From NCBI GenBank assembly GCA_016926235.1, contig JAFGOZ010000576.1, positions 1 through 13,778 of the forward strand: 13,778 nt of DNA, in the 5' to 3' direction. The position numbers and the translations under genes were made by a program. Shown one piece after another: positions 1-5,926 of the stretch (position 1 is the stretch's first letter; each line of letters begins with the position of its first letter). The notes under the pieces were generated by a model that ran no database searches, was not told the origin of the DNA, and worked only from the letters and a program-made list of their open reading frames with translations. Source of the stretch: Bacteroidales bacterium. GTDB taxonomy: Bacteria > Bacteroidota > Bacteroidia > Bacteroidales > UBA10428.

Positions 1-2
1 AT

Positions 3-83
3 GAGATAATCCAAAAGTATATCGAAGAGCAGGAAGGCGAACCTGTTATCGATAACAGTCGTTTTCAAATCGACCCTTCATAA
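3..83 (+). CDS. C-terminal fragment of a possible IS200/IS605-type transposase (TnpA), 5' end outside window
   Basis: An open frame enters from the left edge and ends at TAA 81-83, leaving 26 readable residues. They include YIEEQEGE near the start and SRFQIDP at the end. A 'YIExQ' helix close to the C-terminus is typical of the small Y1 (HUH) transposases of the IS200/IS605 group, where it follows the helix that carries the catalytic Tyr. The catalytic residues themselves lie outside the window. A stable hairpin starts immediately after the stop codon, as expected for the right end of such an element. The assignment rests on a short tail and its context. It could instead be the end of an unrelated gene followed by an ordinary terminator. 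Confidence 0.45.
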   Translation, partial: EIIQKYIEEQEGEPVIDNSRFQIDPS

Positions 84-113
84 AACCCCTCGAGTTATAG
101 TCGAGGGTTGTTT
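84..113 (+). terminator. Hairpin after the first gene: terminator and/or IS200/IS605-type right-end hairpin
   Basis: CCCTCGA (87-93) pairs perfectly with TCGAGGG (101-107) around a 7-nt loop. AA 84-85 can pair with TT 108-109 across one bulged C, and TGTTTAGTT follows. The stem begins directly after the TAA of the transposase-like fragment. The downstream T-rich stretch is short and interrupted, so intrinsic termination is plausible but not textbook. The position is also where an IS200/IS605 right-end recognition hairpin would sit. The two roles are compatible. Confidence 0.6.
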
Positions 114-281
114 AGTTATCAATATGTTACACTTTAACCATAGCAGATATTACCGCAATCCCCAACTGTATATTGCTGTTTATCTGTATTATTTCAAAAG
201 GTTATACTTTCCGGATGGACACTAAGTAATTATTGGGGAGGTTTTTAATATATACTTATTAGGAGGTTGCTATACAAGAAA
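114..281 (+). promoter_or_regulatory. Leader region of the polysaccharide cluster; probable promoter location, boxes not resolved
   Basis: These 168 non-coding bases separate the IS-like hairpin from the first cluster gene. All genes downstream are co-directional, so a cluster promoter is expected here. TATACT occurs at 203-208 and again at 251-256, and either could be a -10 box. Neither has a convincing TTGACA-like -35 element at 16-18 bp. I saw no JUMPstart/ops element (GGCGGTAG), so RfaH-type antitermination is not supported. The role is inferred from position. Confidence 0.3.
261..266 (+). promoter_or_regulatory. Consensus Shine-Dalgarno AGGAGG with unusual spacing
   Basis: AGGAGG lies directly against a TTG codon (267) and 15 nt upstream of the first in-frame ATG (282). 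Neither spacing is ideal. The TTG is too close to be decoded efficiently and the ATG is farther than the usual 5-10 nt. It still marks the translation start region of the lipoprotein gene. The frame at 282 gives the better signal peptide. Confidence 0.5.
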
Positions 282-1136
282 ATGAATAGTATCATATACT
301 ATGTAACAAAAACGATTCCATTACTAATTATATTATTTTGTTTCTTAACATCATGTAAGGAAAATAAGGAGATGAGATCTCAATGTCAATTTAGTTCATT
401 AAATGAAGTTTCAAGTGAGAAATGGGCTGAGCTTTCAGGTGCAAGTATATATTTCGGTCATCAATCAGTGGGCAATAATATCATTGAAGGATTGAACGAG
501 ATTCTTTCAGCCAATAGTACGATAGGCTTAAGAATAAAAGAAACAAAGGAATATAAGGATATTCAAAAAGGTGTATTTGCTCATTCACGTGTTGGAAAGA
601 ATACTGATCCAATATCTAAAATTCATGACTTTTCATCAACTATCACATCAGGTATAGGTGACACAGTTAATATTGCGTTCTTTAAATTTTGTTATGTTGA
701 TATACATGCAGGCTCCAAGCTAGATACAATTTTCAAAGAATATTACACCACGATGACTAACCTAAAGAGGGCTTTCCCCAATACGATTTTTATTCATTTT
801 ACGGTCCCATTAAGGGCGGAGGATTATTCTCCGATCAACTATGTTACATCGACTCTAAAGAGTTTTATTGGAAAGAATACGGCAATCACGCATAATATTG
901 CGAGAAACAAGTTCAATGAAATGTTACTTCATAAGTATAAGGGAAAAGAGCCGGTTTTTGATCTTGCCCTCATTGAGTCCACACATATGAATGGCACTAA
1001 AGAGTATTTCAAGTATAAAGGTGCATATTATGAGTCACTTGCTCCTGAATATTCAGATGATGGTGGTCATCTAAATGAAGTTGGAAGAAAGATTATTGCA
1101 GAACAGTTGTTAATTTTTATAGCAAACATACAATAA
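282..1136 (+). CDS. Lipoprotein with SGNH-hydrolase-like fold, polysaccharide-cluster type
   Basis: The protein has 284 aa from ATG 282. Residues 1-25 form a lipoprotein signal peptide: Lys10, a hydrophobic stretch at 12-22 and the lipobox LTSC with Cys25, so it is probably membrane-anchored and exported. FGHQSVG near residue 58 sits where an SGNH nucleophile block is expected, with Ser62 as the candidate nucleophile. DDGGHLNEVGR (259-269) matches the DxxH catalytic block, with Asp260 and His263. The classical GDSL signature is absent, so the family assignment is remote. SGNH enzymes hydrolyse or transfer ester groups, often O-acetyl groups on glycans. Two acetyltransferase-like genes follow directly, so a role in adding or removing acetyl groups on the exported glycan is a reasonable inference. 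The frame is also open to a TTG at 267, but that sits against the Shine-Dalgarno and adds only five residues before the signal peptide. Confidence 0.75.
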   Translation: MNSIIYYVTKTIPLLIILFCFLTSCKENKEMRSQCQFSSLNEVSSEKWAELSGASIYFGHQSVGNNIIEGLNEILSANSTIGLRIKETKEYKDIQKGVFAHSRVGKNTDPISKIHDFSSTITSGIGDTVNIAFFKFCYVDIHAGSKLDTIFKEYYTTMTNLKRAFPNTIFIHFTVPLRAEDYSPINYVTSTLKSFIGKNTAITHNIARNKFNEMLLHKYKGKEPVFDLALIESTHMNGTKEYFKYKGAYYESLAPEYSDDGGHLNEVGRKIIAEQLLIFIANIQ

Positions 1137-1221
1137 TGATATTAATAAGATGGCCGGTCGATATATAATGATAAATATTCAGTCTAATCTGGGTTATTAA
1201 CTGTTATCAAGAGACAGAATA

Positions 1222-1785
1222 ATGTACACTGCTTATAAGTTTCTACAAGATCTCAAAGATGATCTTCAACAGTATGAAGAAAAAGAAAATAGCTCTTGCA
1301 AGAGTAGTTTCTTACATAGAGTTGCTGTGATGCTTAAATCACCTGCTTTTTTTGCTACATTCATTTTTCGATTCGGTTGCTGCATAGATGAAACATTTAA
1401 AGATAAGAATTCTCGTTTTCCTAAAATCCTCCTTAAGTGTATTTATCATTTATTCAAATATCTAATTACTATCTCAACAAAGATTAGTATCAGTAGCACT
1501 TCAATTATCGATGGGGGTATTTATATTTCTAATGAGGGAAACTGTATAATAGGTGTAGGCAGAATTGGTAAAAACTGTATTATCGGACACTCAACGACTA
1601 TTGGGGTTGATAAAAAGAATATTCCTCCCATTATTGGAAACAATGTTGTGATCGGCTCAAGATGCCTTGTGTATGGGAGCATAATCATTGGAGATAATGT
1701 GGTTATTGAGGATGATACAGTTTTATCTAAAAGTGTCTCTGCCGGAGCTAGGGTAAAAGGTAATCCTGCAAAAGTGATATTGTAA
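1222..1785 (+). CDS. CysE-like hexapeptide-repeat acetyltransferase, variant active site
   Basis: The protein has 187 aa: an N-terminal helical part (about 1-85, as in the serine O-acetyltransferase family) and a left-handed beta-helix built of hexapeptide repeats from about 88 to 175. Examples are IIGNNVVIGSRCLV and IIIGDNVVIEDDTVL. It ends with VKGNPAKVI, the usual C-terminus of these enzymes. The family transfers acetyl from acetyl-CoA to a hydroxyl. In polysaccharide loci such copies usually acetylate sugars or sugar precursors rather than serine. The LDHATG-like segment that carries the CysE catalytic His reads ISNEGN (102-107), with Asn104 at the His position. His123 in the next coil (IIGHSTTIG) could substitute. 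The gene precedes a paralogue by 12 bp, so the pair is probably co-transcribed. The Shine-Dalgarno is weak (GAGACAG, 1211-1217). Confidence 0.85.
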   Translation: MYTAYKFLQDLKDDLQQYEEKENSSCKSSFLHRVAVMLKSPAFFATFIFRFGCCIDETFKDKNSRFPKILLKCIYHLFKYLITISTKISISSTSIIDGGIYISNEGNCIIGVGRIGKNCIIGHSTTIGVDKKNIPPIIGNNVVIGSRCLVYGSIIIGDNVVIEDDTVLSKSVSAGARVKGNPAKVIL

Positions 1786-1797
1786 CAATAGGTTAAG

Positions 1798-2385
1798 ATG
1801 AATTTGTATCAAACGATTCAATATATAAAAGCAGATTTGGCAAGACATTATCTTATTGAGAGCGGAACTTTAAGACCGACTTTCAAACATAAGATCAACA
1901 TAATACTTTACGGTTTTGGCCTGCATGCAATCATTGTATACCGGATAGGATGTTACCTACATGGGGTCCATATCCATAAATATTTTAAAAGGTTCTTGTT
2001 AGAAATACAGGGGTGTATGAGTACATTTGTAAAAAGGTACTACGGTATTAATATTGATAAAGAAGCTTCTATTGGAGAAGGGCTATATATTGGTCATTTT
2101 GGTGGTATTTATGTAGGTAGATGCAGTATAGGTAAAACATGCTCGATCCATCAACAAACTAGAATTGAGGATGAAGTTCAGATAGGCAATAATGTTTGGA
2201 TTGGTGGACATTCTTGCATAAAAAAGAACATCATTATTGATGACGATGCAACAATATCATCAGGATCGGTTGTAATCAGAAATATCAATAGATGTTCACT
2301 TGTGAAAGGAAATCCTGCAAGAGTAGTTATGGCACGCTTTGATAACACATCATTACTTGTGAAAAGTGACAATAATATATCATGA
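1798..2385 (+). CDS. CysE-like serine O-acetyltransferase family protein
   Basis: The protein has 195 aa with the same plan as its upstream neighbour: an N-terminal helical region with the family-typical YRIGCYL segment (48-54), then hexapeptide coils from about 85 to 165 (EVQIGNNVWIGGHSCIKKN) and the ending VKGNPARVV. Unlike the neighbour it keeps the CysE-type acidic and histidine positions: Asp87 in NIDKEASIGEG and His100 in GLYIGHFGG. Transfer of acetyl from acetyl-CoA is therefore well supported, although the acceptor is unknown. Its place in a glycan cluster, with no cysteine-synthesis genes nearby, favours a sugar or glycan acceptor over L-serine. AGG at 1790-1792 lies 5 nt before the ATG. 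A tail of about 20 residues beyond the usual C-terminus ends in a polar stretch without obvious function. Confidence 0.87.
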   Translation: MNLYQTIQYIKADLARHYLIESGTLRPTFKHKINIILYGFGLHAIIVYRIGCYLHGVHIHKYFKRFLLEIQGCMSTFVKRYYGINIDKEASIGEGLYIGHFGGIYVGRCSIGKTCSIHQQTRIEDEVQIGNNVWIGGHSCIKKNIIIDDDATISSGSVVIRNINRCSLVKGNPARVVMARFDNTSLLVKSDNNIS

Positions 2386-2409
2386 TTTGTATTAGCTGGT
2401 TGGTAATTT

Positions 2410-2440
2410 TTGAAATCGATATGGTTTGCAAACATATAAT
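2410..2440 (+). promoter_or_regulatory. Candidate sigma70-type promoter upstream of the methyltransferase-kinase gene
   Basis: TTGAAA (2410-2415, five of six consensus bases) and a perfect TATAAT (2435-2440) are separated by 19 bp, slightly longer than the ideal 17. They lie in the 170-bp spacer after the acetyltransferase pair, one of the two largest gene-free gaps in the cluster. An internal promoter here would uncouple the acetylation module from the assembly genes. In such AT-rich DNA a TATAAT can arise by chance. Confidence 0.35.
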
Positions 2441-2490
2441 TTTGCATATGGATACAGGTCGTTATCGAAAGATAAAGCAATAATAAATGG

Positions 2491-2508
2491 GAGACTGAGC
2501 TAAGTCTC
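2491..2508 (+). repeat. 18-bp near-perfect palindrome, possible operator or RNA hairpin
   Basis: GAGACTGAGCTAAGTCTC is symmetric at 16 of 18 positions: arms GAGACT and AGTCTC around an AGCT core. It lies 48 nt before the preferred ATG of the next gene and 51 nt after the candidate TATAAT. As RNA it would form a 6-bp hairpin with a 6-nt loop. No T-run follows, so it is unlikely to be an intrinsic terminator. A dimeric-regulator site or a leader hairpin is possible. Confidence 0.4.
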
Positions 2509-2555
2509 AATAATACAAACATGTGCTGGTTTTTCAAGTAAGTTACGAAGGTATA

Positions 2556-4298
2556 ATGTCTATACAGAAAATGCTACAATTTTTCGCAGATAATGACAAA
2601 TCTTGCACAAAAAAGGGTATAATGGAATATGCAGATAAAACAAGTCCATTCATATCCTTTTCATGTACAGAAGTCAAGTATGGAGCTTGGAAATATTTCT
2701 TACCTTTAGATAAAAGCCAAAATATTATGGTTATTGAATCAAGCCTGGGGCTGGATACTATATCAGTAGTACCTGATTTTGAGCATATAACTACTGTCTC
2801 ATTCAATAAAGCATCGACTTTGGTATTCAAGTCCAGATTCAATGATGAGCAATTAAGAAATATTACAATTATCGAAACCTCCCCTGATTGTCTGCCGTTT
2901 AAAGAAATATCTTTTGATCTGATAATATTGCGTGATTCTGATTCGTTTTTCACCAGTACGCATAAACCGTCCAATGTGAAACTTTTTGAGGAAATAGTTC
3001 GGGTATTAAAACCGTCTGGGATTGCACTTATTGGATTTTCAAATAAGAAAGCTATTCAGCTTTATAAAACCATTACCTTATACAAACAGAAACATGAAAT
3101 AGGGCTGTTGTTGTCTTATTTGAAAATGAATGGGTTTAGTATTAATGATGTTATTTATACGTTACCAGGCAGGTTTTCTATTTATGAAATCACATCCCGG
3201 CGATTTGTGCCCTTTCGGACTGATAGCTGGTGGACAATTAAAAGGTACATTAAGAATTATCTTCTACATAATTGGATTCATTATCTTACTTCAAGTAACA
3301 TGTACGTGATGAGTAGGAATAGGAACCAAAGCAATCACATTTTTATCGATCAACTTCTTAACAAGATTATTCAGAGATACGGAGATATCTCTGATAATTT
3401 TATAATTAAGAAAGTCATAGTTGGAAATCCTAATGTCCTTATATGCCTTATCGCGAGTGAAAAATGTAAATTGGTTGCCCGTATTCCCATTGATGAAGTA
3501 TCTTTAAAGCGATTAAAAAATCAGGTAGATATTCTTTCTCATCTGAACAGAAATTTGCCAGAAGGAAAAGAATATTTACCGCGGCAATATGAATCGATAC
3601 ATATTTCAGGTCATAAAGTCTTCCTTGAAGAAATGATAGAGGGTATAGTTGTCGGTAATCTTAACAAAGTATACACAGAAGAAGAAAAGGTTGCTGTTGA
3701 ATGGCTTAAAGCATTTCATAAATCGACCTGTGAGAAAACCTTTATTACAGAAAGCATTTTCGATGAGCTAATAAACACTCCTCTTCATAATTTACTCAAT
3801 TTTATTAAATCTGCAGATGAGAGACAGGTGCTCTTATCATTGAGAGATCTACTTAGAAAAAGATTTATCGGGGCACTATTTCCATTGGTATGCATGCATG
3901 GAGATTTTAAAATAGAAAACATCATTTTTGGAAAAAGAAGTAGATCAATTAAATCTGTTATTGACTGGGATTTAGCAAAGCTCTCTGGATTGTCTGGTGT
4001 TGATCTTATTTATTTTCTTGCATATAGTTTCACGTTGCGGAATCCTTCTGCGACAGTCTCACACGTGATAATAGAAAAGATTTGCAAGAATAAGATCACA
4101 GAATTTGAGCGAAAAATTATCTACACTTATCTGGATCAGTTGGGCATAGATCATGAGTTGCTACCATTCCTTGGGGTTTTATCTTGGTTGCATCATGTTG
4201 TTTATCGGTCCAAAGATTTGGCCTTGTATTGGGATACATGGTACAGAACTAATGTCTCGAATATCTTAAATGAACTCAATGCGGTTTTTTTGCAATAG
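2556..4298 (+). CDS. Fused methyltransferase-like and APH-type kinase protein
   Basis: The protein has 580 aa. Residues about 40-215 resemble a class I SAM methyltransferase: a beta strand IMVIESS (57-63), then LPFKEISFDLIIL (113-125) and EEIVRVLKPSGIALIG (145-160), the Methyltransf_11 pattern. The glycine-rich motif I is degenerate (ESSLG), so SAM binding is uncertain. Residues about 265-560 form an aminoglycoside-phosphotransferase-like kinase. HGDFKIENI carries His448, the catalytic Asp450 and Asn455, and VIDWDLA carries the metal-binding Asp470. Such a fusion could phosphorylate and methylate a sugar. The methyltransferase-kinase WbdD, which caps O-antigen chains in E. coli O9a, is a functional parallel and not a demonstrated homologue. 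The ATG at 2556 is preferred because GAAGG ends 4 nt before it. A GTG at 2523 would add 11 residues without a clear RBS. Confidence 0.75.
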   Translation: MSIQKMLQFFADNDKSCTKKGIMEYADKTSPFISFSCTEVKYGAWKYFLPLDKSQNIMVIESSLGLDTISVVPDFEHITTVSFNKASTLVFKSRFNDEQLRNITIIETSPDCLPFKEISFDLIILRDSDSFFTSTHKPSNVKLFEEIVRVLKPSGIALIGFSNKKAIQLYKTITLYKQKHEIGLLLSYLKMNGFSINDVIYTLPGRFSIYEITSRRFVPFRTDSWWTIKRYIKNYLLHNWIHYLTSSNMYVMSRNRNQSNHIFIDQLLNKIIQRYGDISDNFIIKKVIVGNPNVLICLIASEKCKLVARIPIDEVSLKRLKNQVDILSHLNRNLPEGKEYLPRQYESIHISGHKVFLEEMIEGIVVGNLNKVYTEEEKVAVEWLKAFHKSTCEKTFITESIFDELINTPLHNLLNFIKSADERQVLLSLRDLLRKRFIGALFPLVCMHGDFKIENIIFGKRSRSIKSVIDWDLAKLSGLSGVDLIYFLAYSFTLRNPSATVSHVIIEKICKNKITEFERKIIYTYLDQLGIDHELLPFLGVLSWLHHVVYRSKDLALYWDTWYRTNVSNILNELNAVFLQ

Positions 4299-4379
4299 GT
4301 CTAACCGATATGTTGAGATATTACCAAGAGTATAAAATTGTGTATCCAACTGCGGACCGATAAATATATCAGGACTACA

Positions 4380-5861
4380 ATGATTAGCGAATTGAAAAAA
4401 TTAGGCAAGCATACAGTTATTTATGGTGTTGGCGATGTTTTGGGGCGAATCAGTGCATTCATTCTTTTGCCCGTATATACCACATACCTTACCCCGGAAG
4501 AATTCGGGACATTGGAAATACTGTATATGACGTCTGCTATTGCTTCAATCTTTCTGGGAAGGCAAATATCACATGCAACAATAAGATTTTATTTTGAATA
4601 TGATGCGCAAAGCACAAGAAACAGAGTAGTAAGTAGTTCATTAATCCTGTTTATATTATTTAGTGGGATAATTCTAACTGTATGTGCAACTTCCTCAAAG
4701 CAATTCTCAAATGCAATATTTTCAAGTCCGATATATGCAAAACATTTTACCGTACTTTTTTATTGGTTACTCATAAGTCTTTCTAACGAGATATTGTACT
4801 CATTCATTCGGGTACTGGAACGCCCGTATTTTTTTGTTACTGTATCATTATGTGAACTTCTGACGAAGCTAATCTGTTGTACTCTATTTGTGGTTGGGTA
4901 TTTGTGGGCTGAGTTTGGTGTGCTTTTGGGTAATCTTCTGGGAACTCTTGTTACGTTTTTCATCCTTGGAACATATACTTTTGCTAAGTGTGGCTTTGGG
5001 GTAGATTTTTCTATATTTCGACATATTGTCAAATACACACTTCCCCTGATATTTGTGGGCTTTTGCGCAACAATAATTGCACAGGCAGATCGGTTCTTCC
5101 TGAAAACTTATGCCTCTTTGTCTGTTGTGGGATTATATGCTCTGGGTATACGATTTTCCAGTCTGGTTAATTTTCTCGTATTTCAACCTTTTACCAAGGG
5201 ATATGGTCCTTTCAGGTTTTCCATTATGCAAAGGGAAGATGCCAAGGAAATATATGCTAAAGTCACAACGTATTTCTTATTTATTATTTTATGGGCATGT
5301 CTCGGGGTAACAGCTTTTGCCCGAGAAATTATTCAGATTATGGCTGATAGTGCTTATTGGCCTGCTTACCAGGTAATTCCTATACTCCTTATCTCTGTTA
5401 TAGGGCAGGGTTTGTATTATATGTTTCAGATCGGTGTATATATCAATAAAAACACCCGAATCTTATCTTACGTATTTGCCGTATCTACCCTTGTTAATCT
5501 TATTTGTTTGTGGGTTTTCGTACCTAGATATGGGATTTTTGGCGCTGCACTTTCTCTTTCATTTACTCATATACTTATCTCTGTTCTTGGATATTATTGT
5601 TCAAATCAGGTATATCCCATCTTATATGAGTGGAGTCGATTAATAAAGAACACTGTGGTTTTTGTAATTCTTGCTATTATTACATATCTTTTTTATAACA
5701 CTAATCCTTATTGGTCTGTTTTAATGAAGCTGCCAATTCTTTTGAGCTATCCACTTATTCTATGGGTAATTGGTTTCTTTAGCCGACAGGAGCTTGATTT
5801 GGCTGGAAATCTATATCTTAGATTGATAAAAAATAATGGGATTAAGGGAAGAGCAGGGTAG
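4380..5861 (+). CDS. Wzx-type lipid-linked oligosaccharide flippase
   Basis: The protein has 493 aa and is strongly hydrophobic, with roughly 12-14 predicted membrane segments, typical of the polysaccharide biosynthesis (MOP/MATE-like) flippases. The N-terminus is a family signature: a short amphipathic start, GVGDVLGRISAFILLPVYTTYL, then TPEEFGTLE. Further marks are an Ala-Asp-Arg-Phe-Phe-Leu segment in the middle and FGAALSLSFTH in the second half. These proteins move undecaprenyl-linked repeat units from the cytoplasmic to the periplasmic face of the inner membrane, where a Wzy-like protein uses them; a candidate Wzy lies at 10082-11383. ATG 4380 is chosen because AGGA (4371-4374) is 5 nt upstream and the protein then begins MISELKKLGKHT, as is usual in the family. 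An in-frame TTG at 4338 has no RBS. No long soluble insertion or frameshift was seen. Confidence 0.9.
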   Translation: MISELKKLGKHTVIYGVGDVLGRISAFILLPVYTTYLTPEEFGTLEILYMTSAIASIFLGRQISHATIRFYFEYDAQSTRNRVVSSSLILFILFSGIILTVCATSSKQFSNAIFSSPIYAKHFTVLFYWLLISLSNEILYSFIRVLERPYFFVTVSLCELLTKLICCTLFVVGYLWAEFGVLLGNLLGTLVTFFILGTYTFAKCGFGVDFSIFRHIVKYTLPLIFVGFCATIIAQADRFFLKTYASLSVVGLYALGIRFSSLVNFLVFQPFTKGYGPFRFSIMQREDAKEIYAKVTTYFLFIILWACLGVTAFAREIIQIMADSAYWPAYQVIPILLISVIGQGLYYMFQIGVYINKNTRILSYVFAVSTLVNLICLWVFVPRYGIFGAALSLSFTHILISVLGYYCSNQVYPILYEWSRLIKNTVVFVILAIITYLFYNTNPYWSVLMKLPILLSYPLILWVIGFFSRQELDLAGNLYLRLIKNNGIKGRAG

Positions 5862-5895
5862 TATTTCTATGTTCGAAAACAATGTGTTCAAGAAT

Positions 5896-5907
5896 CATCA
5901 TATGATG
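5896..5907 (+). repeat. Perfect 12-bp palindrome CATCATATGATG in the spacer before a glycosyltransferase gene
   Basis: CATCATATGATG is its own reverse complement. It lies in the 65-bp gap between the flippase gene and the next glycosyltransferase gene, 19 nt before the latter's ATG. There is no spacer between the arms, so an RNA hairpin would be poor and a protein-binding site is likelier if it is functional. Chance occurrence in AT-rich DNA is quite possible. Confidence 0.25.
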
Positions 5908-5926
5908 GAAAGAAATTGATATTATA

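Noticed and set aside
1164..1169. TATAAT before the first acetyltransferase gene as a promoter
   Set aside because: No -35-like hexamer lies 15-19 bp upstream, and the region is AT-rich enough for chance matches.
1222..2385. True serine acetyltransferases for cysteine synthesis (cysE)
   Set aside because: There are two tandem copies in a glycan locus with no cysteine or sulfur genes. One lacks the CysE catalytic His position.
2523..2555. Extended N-terminus of the methyltransferase-kinase from GTG 2523
   Set aside because: The palindrome and an AT-rich stretch precede it with no Shine-Dalgarno. GAAGG fits ATG 2556.
2178..2974. Two minus-strand open frames (2178-2537 and 2543-2974)
   Set aside because: They run antisense to an acetyltransferase and to the methyltransferase-kinase gene, both well supported by motifs. 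The translations show no recognisable domain.
4338..4379. Extended N-terminus of the flippase from TTG 4338
   Set aside because: There is no RBS before the TTG. The extra residues are polar and unlike flippase N-termini, whereas ATG 4380 has AGGA at proper spacing.
4988..5643. Small + strand open frames inside the flippase gene
   Set aside because: They are out-of-frame shadows of a membrane protein gene with continuous, motif-supported coding.
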